DNA of 23,871 nt from Larix sibirica (Eukaryota > Streptophyta > Pinopsida > Pinales > Pinaceae): contig NWUY0300014305.1 of assembly GCA_004151065.3 (NCBI GenBank), positions 23,472 through 47,342 on the forward strand, in the 5' to 3' direction. Below the pieces are notes generated by a model. It saw only the letters and a list, made by a program, of their open reading frames with translations, was not told the DNA's origin and searched no databases. The translations under genes were made by a program, and so were the position numbers. Of the stretch, positions 9,209 through 19,054 are shown piece after piece (within the stretch, counting starts at the first letter, position 1; every line of letters starts with the position of its first letter).

Positions 9209-11465
9209 TAAATCCAAATGACTCAGTTGGGGATTGGTTTTGCTTAGAAAACCCATACTGAGATTCGAGTGTATGGAGCGGAACTTGGCCCCTATAAGTT
9301 ACCGGTTTTCATGATTCCTAGGTTTTTCTCCTTCGAATACATCTTCCAAAGGTTCAACTGTGATGACAATCATTTCATGAAGGGTAACAACGCCAGGAAT
9401 TTCAAAGTCCCAAATGAATTTGTACCTTTTAAAGTGAGTAGAAGAGCTTCCTAGAAGATGGTCGAAGAAATGATAGTCGCTTTCAGCTCCCGTGTGAGAT
9501 TTACATGCAAATACGATCCCAAAGGGATCATTTCCGAGAAGAGACAGTTTGTTAGAGCAGCAGCTTACTCCCACAAGCCGCACCCAATTTTGGATAAAAT
9601 TTCCAACTTAGATAGTTGGGAGGCCAAAACACTGTTGGATCCAAGCCAGACCACTGTGGCACTAGTCATCCCTACACCACATAAAGTGGATAATCTGGGA
9701 AAAAGGAGCATACCTAATCTGACCTCTAATGTCGACAAAGATAAATCCGGGAGCAGCGAGTCAAAAGCAAAGAGGCCAAGATTTGAAAATGTATCTAGCT
9801 CAACACTGCAAATTAAACCAACTCCCACCTATTTGGCACCTGTCATCTTGGAAATATTTCCATCTGCAGCATGGCCTCAAAAGCAGGAGACGTTATCCCC
9901 AGAGGGTGCTTTGGTCACAACATCACCAGTTAATGCAGGATTATTTGGCTTATACTCTCAAATCAAAGATGAAAATATTGATCTCCAAAAGTCCTTGTTC
10001 CCAAAGAAATATCTTGAGATAGGGCACCAGTCCAAGATGTTGTCTGCATTAGATTTGAGGCAAGGGACCCTAAATATGGTAATTTTGGAACCTATTGTGA
10101 CAGGAGGAAAGAAAATACCTTTGAATTTCAAGACCACCTAGGTCATTGTCAATCTAGATGCATTCCCTTCAAACTATATCATGGAGCTTCACCGAAAAAC
10201 TGGTGAAGGAGTATATAGAGATGTGATGAAGTACAGTATGAGTACTAACAAGCTACAGGCTGCAATCCAAAGACTGGAGAAACAATTGAAGAATGAGAAG
10301 TCATCAAATAAATAAAAACAGTTGAAGATAGTTGACCTAGAGCATCAGATTGTCAAATTGGCTCAAAATCCCAGTGATATGACTCTGGTTAAATCCATGC
10401 TAAAGGAGAAGGATAAAGAGATTTCTAGCCTAAAGAAGAAATTCAGCATTCCCATAGTTGAGCATTCACAAACCATTAAAATATTGGAAATACAGTCCGA
10501 TCTGGAAAAAGCTCTAGTTGATAGCCAAATTCTCAAGGAAAAAATCATCACTCTCGAGAATGAATTAAATGAGCTCAAGAAGCAGAATCAGGACATCCTT
10601 CTTCAAAAATCCGCAGCTTTACAAGCCACCTCTTCAGCAGACCCTACTGAAAAACTCGCACAGGAGGTCATAGAGATGAGTCTTAAGGATGACCAATTGA
10701 ACCAGGTGCATAATCAATTAAAATTCAAATGTGACGAGCTAAGTAATGTAAGCGAAGAGTTAGCTAAAAGAAACCTGGTCATCTCAGAGCTACAACAATC
10801 CAAGGAAGATCTCCAGAAAAACATCCAGGACTTATCAAGAAGATTGATAGGTAAGCCTTTAATCAAAAGTGCCAAGTTCGTAATTTGGGAACAAGTAGCA
10901 GCCCTGATAACAACGCAATGGATCCATTTCATCGTATCCCAAGAGGAGTGGGAAATCGCCGAGGTGGCTGCTCAAGACTCTCGTTCAGTCCTAAACGGCA
11001 TAAGCAAAAATACAAATCTAGCCAAGACTGTAATTGATTTATTAAATGATAAAACCTTCGATGAGCTTCAAGAGTATGCTTTCAGAGACAAAATGAAGGT
11101 AATCATGGAAGCAAATAAAATGATTACAAAAGGATTAATGGCTCAAAATGTTGTTGATATGGCTGCCCAACTAAAACAAGATGTCCATTCATTCAAGGAT
11201 TTATTCAGAGATGTCTTCCCACTCAGTCTTCCATCTTTTTGGGATGGACATGGATACCTATACCACAAGGATCATTACAATTCCATGATACTAGACGTGA
11301 GGAGTTCTGAAGTCCACCTAGTAGACATCCATGAAGAACTAAATGGACGAACGATTATAGATAAGCTGCGCCCAAGTTCTGAGATCCTTAATCGACTTTA
11401 GGCCATTTTAAAAGCTCTACCAAAACCCACTTTTGAACATTATTCTGAGTTAGACATGACACTCA
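9209..11465. repeat. 2257-bp near-identical duplicate of 5798-8054
   Basis: Every open frame recurs at a constant offset of 3411 bp, with the same stops and frameshifts. The only difference I found is A6149 versus G9560. At 8055/11466 the identity stops abruptly and the sequences go on at roughly 85-90 % through the ORF tail and LTR. Block start coincides with the N at 9208. Confidence 0.9.
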
Positions 11466-11665
11466 GAAAAATAAGGGTTTTCCAGTATCCAATGGGAAAG
11501 GATTGGAAGAATATCACAAGATTTCTTCAAGTACAAGAGTTGGAAAGGACTTCAATGGCGCAACCAGTAGTTGGGACATCGTCAGCACAACAGAACCTTC
11601 CTCCACCTCAGCAAGGAGGACCCCGGTCTCCACTGCCAACGAGTCAACGTCAGTTTACTAGATAG
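9209..11665 (+). pseudogene. Second copy of the extra ORF, 5'-truncated at the N
   Basis: Corresponds to the part of 4886-8254 from about the end of the globular N-part onward. It shares the stops at 9452, 10139, 10313 and 11399, so these were present before the duplication or come from the same template. The tail after 11466 is different and better preserved: where the first copy has TAA (8072) and TAG (8180), this copy has CAG (Gln) at 11483 and 11591, so 11456-11665 is open to the final TAG just before LTR 2. The tail shows FQYPMGKDW and NLPPPQQGGP, giving the intact C-terminus of the family. Function unknown. Confidence 0.65.
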
Positions 11666-11669
11666 ACTT

Positions 11670-12399
11670 TGTTGTAACTGATTTTGTTGATAACAACCGA
11701 AAAAACTGAAAGCCATTGGGTTATAACAGATTGTGTTGTAAATTTTGTAAATACCATAGAGGTTATATATAGATAAATTTAATCTAGCCAATGGTCGGCT
11801 CTTTTTGTAAGAACTGTAACTTCTAATGATTTCAGTCTGATCAAGGAATGAGAAAAGAACATTCAAGTTTTATCTTGCGTTTATGTGGATTCTAAACTCT
11901 GATATGCACAGTTAGTATTCTCCTGTTTCGCAATCTCATCTCTCTTTACACTTATTCTATGATTGGAAAAGTTAGCACAGATCTTAATGTGATGATTTTT
12001 AACTGGTATTTGATTTAAGTATTGTTTATGGGTAATATATGTTGTGAAGTATTCATGATATAGAGATATAACTGTATCAATCCTATAAGGACTGGGTTCT
12101 ACTTTGTTGTCATTTTTTATAACTAATGAATTCTTTTGCTCAGTACGTTTTCTGAAAACATGAGATAAAGATTTAATTTAAGCAAGTACCTTCTCTCATC
12201 CCATCCCGTTAACACAATTCATTCAAAGTCTATACTGACATATCGGAAGTGCTGCCCACATTTTACCAAGTCTGATTACTACTATATTGACTCTCAATGA
12301 TATGATTCTTGATTAAGCATTGTAAAATATAAACAGTGGAAAATATTGATGCCAAGAAACAGTTCTAAATACAGCCTTAGAATGTCTCTGGGACTAACA
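11670..12399 (+). mobile_element. LTR 2 (730 bp), shared between an upstream 3' ORF and a downstream gag-pol
   Basis: Begins TGTTGTAACTG and ends GGACTAACA, with a likely TATA box TATATATAGATAA at 11764-11776. It is preceded by the C-terminus of the extra ORF, as a 3' LTR would be, and followed by a primer binding site and gag, as a 5' LTR would be. One LTR serving both sides means either a tandem LTR-sharing array (unequal recombination), a circularly permuted copy, or an assembly that collapsed two LTRs. Confidence 0.82.
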
Positions 12400-12406
12400 T
12401 CTTTTT

Positions 12407-12424
12407 TGGTGTCATTGTCGGGGA
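12407..12424 (+). promoter_or_regulatory. Primer binding site, tRNA-Asp type (decayed)
   Basis: TGGTGTCATTGTCGGGGA, 7 bp after the LTR end. The plant Athila/Tat site TGGCGCCGTTGCCGGGGA, complementary to tRNA-Asp, differs at four positions, all C-to-T or G-to-A. This fixes the direction of the following gag-pol. Confidence 0.72.
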
Positions 12425-12889
12425 ATCGAAGCAAGAAGATCAACTTTCCCTGAGGACAACGACAAATCATACGCCTCTGATTTCATAGTGGACAAACACA
12501 GGCAGCAAGCTGTGAAATCCACTTGGAAACTCCGCCAAATCAAACCTGGCATCTAGATACAGACATACTCGCCAGAAACCTAGCCACGAAGAATTGGTGG
12601 CTCTACAAGATCCTGTCTCCTGGAAACATAGACGTGGAAAATATCAGTCCACTTCACCTCGCCATCGCCGATGAAGCTTCTCCCCTCCTCTGTTTGGCCC
12701 TCAATTCATTCAATCTAAGTTTATTTTTCAAACCCCTGAACAAGAGTCTTCTCCCCAGAATCCCAACACTCTGTTTCGTCCACCTAGTTCACAAGTCATC
12801 CCACCGAAAGCGGAGAATCCTCGACTCCGAAAAACCCGCTCAAGTCCTTTATTACTCCTCAAGCCAAGAAGTTAATTACCAAACACCTT
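12425..12889 (+). other. Untranslated leader between primer site and gag
   Basis: About 465 bp between the primer site and the gag ATG. An open frame spans 12523-12954, but the homologous leader at 18607-19054 differs by many one- and two-base indels that shift the frame. It therefore behaves as non-coding leader, where packaging and dimerisation signals of LTR elements usually lie. Confidence 0.65.
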
Positions 12890-14173
12890 ATGTCAGGAGG
12901 AGGAGGTGGTGGAGGACCACCACCACCACCCAGAACACCTCGATGGGTGTCTAGTCAGCATGGAAATCTACAATTACCTACACCCTTAAATGATATGCCT
13001 ACCCACTATCTGAAGTTATTACCTAAATACGACGACAGTAAGGGTACATCTACAGAAGATCATGTGGATCACTTTCAAGATTTCACTCATAACATACTTA
13101 TCGAACACGATGATGTATTCATGAGATTCTTTGCCCAATCACTTGAAGGAGAGGCTCGAAAATGGTTCAAGTCACTACCAAATGCTTCTATCAGAACTAT
13201 GGAAAATTTGGAAATCACTTTCATCAAGAAGTGGGGAGTTAAGCGTGATAACTCGTATTATCTAACAGAATTTTTCACCCTAAGAAAGAAAACTTCTGAA
13301 ACTGTTGTATATTTTACTAAAAGGTTCAACAAAGTATATTATAGAATCCTTGAGGAAATCCAACTACCAAAGAAGCAGCTCGGGCTACATATGCAGGTGC
13401 TTTTCCCTCTGATTTTTCTATCATGCTAAGAGAAAGAAGATCATCCTCTCTCCGTATAATGCAAGATGATGCTATAGACGTTGAAGTAAATATGAGGGTC
13501 CGAGGTAAGATAAAATTGACTAATGAGGATGAGCAAAAATATAAAGTGAAAGATAAAGAGGATACTAGTTCCTCGGGGGATAAGGACTCTCAAGCAATAA
13601 AGATCGAATAAATATCTTGCATTATCAAGAACATGTCAAACATAGTTACTAGAATGGAATTGGAAAGCAGTAGTCCTAACAGACAGATCCCCTGCTCATC
13701 CTCCCACTCATTTTAGAAGGCCTTACAATCCTCAAATGACATATCGAGGGAAGAGGAATGATGAACAACCTTTGAGACCGCTAGTCAGAGATAGAGATAA
13801 CAATATGATCGAAATAACTGGAGAAGAAATTTACGAGGAAGTCGAAGAACAATTGAATTGGATGGAAGAAGAGTCCTATCTCATGCATCTCACTAGAGAT
13901 GATTATGAAAACTCACTTCCATCTAACCAAACTAATGAATATCATAAGAATCCTCAAGAGAATGACTCATCATCTTATGAATAGCAATTGTTCACAAATT
14001 CTCTACAGGATGAGTTTCAGAAGAAATATGATCTTAGGCCTAGACCAGAGTCTGTCAATAGACAAAACAATACTCCTCCTAAAAAATCCCCCCCAAAAGC
14101 AGGTCTGATCCAAAGTTCCCCAAACATATCCCATAATGAAGAATGGAGACCTGTCAAAAGACAAAACCACTAA
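12890..14173 (+). pseudogene. gag: Ty3/gypsy gag (capsid), broken
   Basis: Starts MSGGGGGGGPPPPPRTPRW, a Gly/Pro-rich N-terminus. A Retrotrans_gag-like capsid domain follows (about residues 50-155): DHVDHFQDFTHN, RFFAQSLEGEARKWFKSLP and FIKKWG, the 'W' and 'F..KF' helices of plant gypsy gags. A frameshift near 13395 moves it to the frame of 13423-13611 (MLRERRSSSLRIMQDDAIDV), stopped by TAA at 13609. Another shift near 13700 leads to MTYRGKRNDEQPLRP and an acidic stretch (EEIYEEVEEQLNWMEEE), with TAG at 13982. Gag would form the virus-like particle in the cytoplasm. I see no CCHC zinc knuckle before the protease. Confidence 0.85.
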
Positions 14174-14257
14174 ATTCTCGGTTTCATTTGGCCAAAAAGA
14201 GCAAGACGTCAGCCCGCATAAAAATTTGGAGCAAGAACCTAAAGAGGACGAAAAAAG

Positions 14258-14936
14258 AGCACACCTTTTAATCTGGAACATGAATTGAGCAAACTCAAGA
14301 TAGAAGTTCCCTTATCCAAGCTAATAAATAATCCTTTGTACCAAAAGCAAATTGATAATATGTTGCACAAATTCGAAGTCATCGACCAGCAAGATACCAT
14401 AAATCTGAATGATGAATCCCCAACTTTTCAATGTGGACCTCATATTGATGACAAAGAAGAAACTATTGCGCTATTTTATGTTATCCTTAATGTACATGAT
14501 AAATTACTCCACAACTGTATGCTAGACTCTGGCGCCTCCCACAACTTGATGCCAAAAGTTATCATGGAACAGTTGGGACTAGAGATTACCATGCCATATC
14601 ACGATCTTAAATTATAGTTTTGACTCCAGAAAGGTGAAGTGTATAGGTATGATAAGAGATTTGGTAGTGACTCTTGCCCAATTACCAGCCAAAAGTATAA
14701 TGATGGATGTGGTTGTAGCAGATGTCCCAGCCAAATATGGTATGCTTCTGTCAAGGAGCTGGGCTAAAAAATTGGGAGGTACCATGCAAATGGATATGGA
14801 ATATGCTATGGTACTTGTGTTTGTAGGAGAAACCAAACGTCTACATAGAGAGGTTATGTTTGCATTTGTAATAAGTGATCAAGATAGTCCTATTAATTAC
14901 CCTATATATGCCATCTATGAGGATATGGGATGATAT
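14258..14936 (+). pseudogene. Aspartic protease region of gypsy pol, broken
   Basis: The core CMLDSGASHNLMP has the DSGA active site (Asp codon 14525-14527), followed by the hydrophobic MPKVIMEQLGLEI. One extra base near 14615 shifts the reading to the frame of 14634-14933 (VVVADVPAKYGMLLSRSWAK), which ends at TGA 14931, at a position where Trp would need one G-to-A change. The family enzyme is a homodimer that cleaves the Gag-Pol polyprotein in the particle. The catalytic triplet is intact, but the frame is not. Confidence 0.85.
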
Positions 14937-15599
14937 ATGTTGTCCACCGATGAGTCCCTTGGAGAGAAAGTTGTAGAACCTCAAATGACTAAATATACTG
15001 ACAAAGATCACCAGGGTCAAGTGTGGAAACTATATTTTGATGGAGCTTCGATCAAAGATGAATCTGGAATTGGCATATTGCTATCCTCACCAGCAGGGGA
15101 AGAGATTATGTTGTCCTACAAGTTAGATTTTGATACCACCAACAATGTTGCTGAGTATGAGGCCCTCATCTTAGGCCTCCGAGCTACTAAAGACTTCAAA
15201 ATCACTAAGTTGGAAGTCTTTGGAGACTCTGAGTTGGTAGTAAAACAAATCAAAGTTATTTATCAAACGAAACATCCAAGGCTTAAGGCATATATAAACC
15301 TTGTTTGGGATCTTATCGAAAATTTCTTTAGTGATTTTAATATAACTTTTGTCCCAAGGGAGTGCAACCAACAGGTTGATCCATTGGCCCTAACAGCTAC
15401 CACTTTCAAACCTCCCAAGAAACCAAAATTGAAATATGAAGTGGAAATGCGATATCATCCCTCTATCCCTGACAATATCAAGCATTGGCAAGTCTTTGAG
15501 GATGATCAGCATATTAAACAATTCCTGCAGCTTATGGATGAACTTTCAAGTACTAATATAGATAGTGATGAAGAGTATGAAAGGGAAGGCATCCTATAG
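14937..15599 (+). pseudogene. Archaeal-type RNase H domain (aRH) placed before the reverse transcriptase
   Basis: Open over 220 residues. The type I RNase H core is complete: KLYFDGAS (Asp35), NNVAEYEALILGL (Glu73), VFGDSELVVKQI (Asp97) and CNQQVDPLAL (Asp148), so all four catalytic acids are kept. The 'YFDGA...AEY.A...GDS.LV..Q' form is that of the archaeal-like RNase H acquired by plant Tat-clade gypsy elements, which degrades RNA in the RNA-DNA hybrid during reverse transcription. It lies between protease and RT. It is followed by an acidic tail (SDEEYEREG), a TAG at 15597 and a frameshift near 15670, so the polyprotein is broken even though this domain could fold. Confidence 0.88.
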
Positions 15600-15673
15600 A
15601 CAGAGGAGAGAACAACCCCTGAATTAACACAACAGGTCGTTGGTCACAAAATTCTTCAACTAAAAAACAACTA

Positions 15674-16737
15674 CATCCTAAAGGTCTAGTTCCTCCAGAA
15701 CAATTGTTTGATAAAAATGAGATCCCGGTTAAACGAGCAGTACAACCAACTACTGAAGTTGTGCAGGAAGTGAACATTGGTACCCCAAAAGAACCAAAGT
15801 TCATCAAGCTTTCACAGTCCTTGTCAATCGATCAGAGGCAAAGGTATAAATATCTATTCATAGAATACATGGATATTTTTGCTTGGAAGTATGAAGATTT
15901 GAAAACTTACGATACATCTTCCATACAACACAGAATCCCTCTAAAACCATATGCTAAGTCGATAAAGTAGAAGTTAAGGCAGGTGAATCCTATTTTACTC
16001 CCTGTAATTGAAAAGGAAATGAGAAAGTTACTTGATGCTAAAATCATTATTGCTCTCAGATATTCATAGTGGGTAGCTAACCTAGTACCAGTCAGGAAGA
16101 AAAACGGAAATATTTGTTTGTGTGTTTACTTCAGAAATCTTGATAAGTGCTCTTTAAAGGATAATTACCCTTTACCCAAAATGGATCATATTATTCAGAA
16201 GGTGGTTGGGTCAACTAGAGTATCTATGATGGATGGATTTGCAGATTATAATTAGATTGCCATGCACCTTGATGATAGGAAAAAAACAAATTTCACCACT
16301 CCATGGGGAACGTTCATGTATGATAAGAAGCCCTTTGGCCTTATGAACGCTGGGGAAACATTCCAAAGAGCCATGGATATAGCATTCATCAGTGAAAAGG
16401 ACAAGTTTATTGTTATATATCTGGATGATATGACAGTATTCTCAAAATCTGATGAAGATCACCTTCAACATATAAAGCAAACCTTCAGGAAATGCAGAAA
16501 ATTCGGTTTGTCCCTAAATCCTAAAAAATACTTTTTTGCGATGACAGAAGGAAATTTGTTGGGTACATTGTCTCCAAAGATGGAGTTAAGATAGATCTTG
16601 ATAGAGTGGTCGCTATAAAATTAATTGATCTCCCAAGAAATAAAATGGACGTACGGTCTTTTATTGGAAAAATAAATTTTCTACGAAGATTCATCCCTCA
16701 CTTTGTTGAAACAATGAAGGAGATCACCGATATGTTA
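15674..16737 (+). pseudogene. Reverse transcriptase domain of gypsy pol, broken
   Basis: One frame from about 15674 to 16555 with TAG stops at 15968, 16067 and 16253, then a frameshift near 16555. Visible motifs: DIFAWKYEDLKTYD; WVANLVPVRKKNG; VYFRNLD (usual VDFRNL, so Asp to Tyr); MMDGFADYN, carrying the first catalytic Asp; TPWGTFMYDKKPFGLMNAG; IVIYLDDMTVFS, the YxDD box; and the thumb SFIGKINFLRRFIP. The stop in 'DYN*IAM' is where gypsy RTs have Gln, and so is 'SIK*KLR'. Both are CAG-to-TAG changes. The catalytic acids are intact; the enzyme cannot be made whole. Confidence 0.9.
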
Positions 16738-17380
16738 AGAAAAAAATGTTGAGATTAAATGGAAAACAGATGCAAGGAATTATTTTAAACAAATAAAATA
16801 TTCTTTAGGAGAATCACCAATTCTAATTAGTCCTCACTACATGAAGGAGTTTCTTATATTTTCATTTTCCTCTGAGGTTACCATTGCAGCAGTCCCCCTA
16901 TAGAAAAATAATAAAGGACATGAGCAACCCATTTCCTTTTTTAGCCGAGCAGTGAGATATGTCGAGATAAAATATAGCACGATAGAGAAACAGGCATATG
17001 CACTAGTCAAAGCCCTCAAATCATTTAGGAACTACATGTTGCACTCTAAGATCATCGCCTACATTCCAGAGAGAACCATCAAGGATATCCTATGTCAATC
17101 GGACAGCGAAGAAAGAAGGGGAAAGTAGATCTCCAAAATCCAAGAGTATGACATGGAAATCAGTCCTACCAAGTTGGTGAAAGGACAAGGACTGGCCAAA
17201 ATCCTGGCCGAATCGAACTATCAAGCTCTTGAGATAAATATGATAGACCAACTCCCCAGTCAGGAAGAAGAAGGTATTCAACAAAATCTCCCTATTAATG
17301 TTTCTGAAAAATTTACTTATTTGGGATGGTACAAGGATATAATTTATTACCTGCTCCTGACCTGGATAAATCCAAAATGA
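16738..17380 (+). pseudogene. Original gypsy RNase H (gRH) after RT, catalytic acids missing
   Basis: The reading resumes after a one-base shift near 16745. ILISPHYMKEFLIFSFSS stands where an active gypsy RNase H has a 'TDAS' Asp. VPL*KN has TAG (16903) where Gln is usual. Then come HEQPISFFSRAVR and YSTIEKQAYALVKALKSF, which keeps the Glu, then HSKIIAYIP, where the usual 'TDH' Asp is absent. At 17128 'RGK*ISKIQEYD' has TAG for an expected Trp. GLAKILAES closes the domain and a linker follows. With two of the acids gone, this domain probably served as a structural connection, leaving RNA cleavage to the upstream aRH. Confidence 0.78.
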
Positions 17381-18390
17381 GATCTCTTAAACTCAAAGCT
17401 ATCAAGTATTGCATTTTAGATGGATACCTCTTTTGGAAAGATCCTCTCGGAGTTCTACTCAATTGTGTAATTGAAGAAGAAACTGAAGGAATAATAGTAG
17501 AGTTTCATAAAGGCATGTGCTGAGGAAATCATGCATAGATATCCACTGCCTATAAGATCGTCCGAGCTGGTTATTTTTGGCCTTTCTTATTCACTGATGC
17601 TAATAAGATTGTTAGAGCATCTGGGGAATGCCAAGTATTTGTTGGGAGGCAAAAGATTAGACCATTTCCCCTCAAACCAATCAAAGTGGAAGCACCTTTT
17701 GAACAGTGGGGTATTGACTTTATAGGAGAGATAAACCCACATTCCAGCGGCCAACACAGATGGATTCTCATAGCTACTGATTACTTCACAAAATGGGTGG
17801 AAGCAATCCCAACAAGAAACGCTAATGATACAGTCATAATAAATTTCCTGGAAGAGAATATTCTAGAAAGATTTGGTTTCCCAAGGAAGATCATTACAAA
17901 CAATGATCATGCTTTTAAATCCGCCAGAATGATGAGTTTCTGTCAAAATTACAACAATGAATTAATTCATTCAACAGCTTACTACCCCCAAGGAAATGGC
18001 CTGGCAGAATCCTCTAATAAAATTTTAGTGACCATCATTAAGAATATGTTGGATACAAATAAAAAATCTTGGGACTCCCAACTAAGATTCTCACTATGGG
18101 AAGATAGAATCAGTGTCAAGTGTGCTATAGACACTTCACCTTTCCAACTTGTCTATGGTAAAGAAGTAGTCCTTCATATTCAGTTGGGTTTACCAGTAAT
18201 GAAGCTATTACAGCCAGTACATGATGAACCAAATGATATGGAGAGAAGGATTCATCAACTAATCGAGATTCAGCAAGTTAGGGAGCAACTGGACAACACA
18301 ACCAAGATACATCAGGACAAGATAAAGGAAACTTTTGACCGGAGGGCCATAGCTAGGTATTTTCAACATGGAGACCTTGTTCTGAAATGG
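17381..18390 (+). pseudogene. Integrase, broken and catalytically mutated; ends at the N
   Basis: One frame from 17326 on, with TGA at 17521 and TAG at 17536. The zinc-binding region (TAYKIVRAGYFWP, GECQVF) seems to lack one Cys (RASGEC). The core runs from WGIDFIGEI (Asp at 17716) through ATDYFTKWVEAIP, IITNNDHAF, YYPQGNGLAESSNK (Glu at 18007) and SPFQLVYGKEVV to GDLVLKW. The spacing from ITNN to the Glu is 35 residues, as in a D,D-35-E core, but the middle Asp is Asn (AAC 17899-17901). One G-to-A change from the usual Asp would explain this and would abolish strand transfer. The C-terminal end is cut by the N. Confidence 0.88.
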
Positions 18391-18391
18391 N
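18391..18391. other. Ambiguous base N, probable second assembly joint
   Basis: The integrase C-terminus (GDLVLKW) stops at this base. The next base corresponds to the middle of an LTR (equivalent to 12211 in LTR 2 and 8802 in LTR 1). The missing part would be the rest of integrase, any extra ORF and the LTR's first ~540 bp. Confidence 0.8.
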
Positions 18392-18582
18392 AACACAATT
18401 CACTCAAGTTTTTACTGACATATCAGAAGTGTTTCCCACATTATACAAGTCATTATCATTATTATATTAACCATCAATAATATGATTCTTGATAAGCATT
18501 TGAAAAATGATAAAACAGTGGAACATATTGATGCCTCAGGCACAGTTCTAAATATAGCCTTAGAACGTCTATGGGACTAACA
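18392..18582 (+). mobile_element. LTR 3, 3' part only (191 bp)
   Basis: Matches the last ~190 bp of LTR 2 and LTR 1 at roughly 82 % by eye with small indels, and ends GGGACTAACA like LTR 2. It is followed by a primer site and gag, so it is the 5' LTR of the last gag-pol copy. Confidence 0.82.
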
Positions 18583-18588
18583 TATTTT

Positions 18589-18606
18589 TGGCTCATTGTC
18601 CGGGGA
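18589..18606 (+). promoter_or_regulatory. Primer binding site, tRNA-Asp type (second copy)
   Basis: TGGCTCATTGTCCGGGGA, 6 bp after the LTR end. Compared with the site at 12407 it lacks one base and has an extra C, and it keeps the TGGC start of the canonical site. Confidence 0.68.
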
Positions 18607-19054
18607 ATAGAGCAAGAAGATCAACTTCCTGGGGACAACGACAATCATACGCCCTGATTTCATAGTGGATGAAACCAGGCAACAGGATGTGAAATCCACT
18701 TGGAGACTCCACCAAAGAAAACCTGGCATCTGGAGCAAGACATACTCGCCAGAACCCTAGCCACGAAGAATTGTGGCTCTACAAGATTTGTCTCCTGGAG
18801 ACACAGACATGGAAAATATCAGTCCACTTCACCTGGCCATCACGAGAACTTTCTCCCCTCCTCTGTTTGGCCCTCATTCATTGAATCTGAGTTTATTTTT
18901 CAAACCCCTGAACGAGATCTTCTCCCCAGAATCCCAACACTCCTTTTGGTCTACCTAGATCGCAGGACATTCCCACCGAAAGTGGAGAATCCTCACTCAG
19001 AAAACCCGCTCAATCTTTATTACTCCTCAAGCTAAGAATTAATTACCAGCACTT
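18607..19054 (+). other. Untranslated leader of the second gag-pol copy
   Basis: Homologous to 12425-12889 at roughly 85-88 %, but shorter, through many single-base losses, several inside short runs (for example one fewer base in GGTGG, CAAAT, CCTCT). The frame is not conserved, which supports a non-coding leader. Confidence 0.65.

Noticed and set aside
12523-12954. Open frame of 143 residues in the first leader (and 18700-19035 in the second)
   Set aside because: The two leaders differ by many one- and two-base indels that change the frame, and no domain is recognisable; treated as non-coding leader.
16067-16069. Stop in 'YS*WVAN' as another Gln-to-stop change
   Set aside because: Many relatives seem to have an acidic residue here, which would need more than one transition, so I did not count it as deamination evidence.
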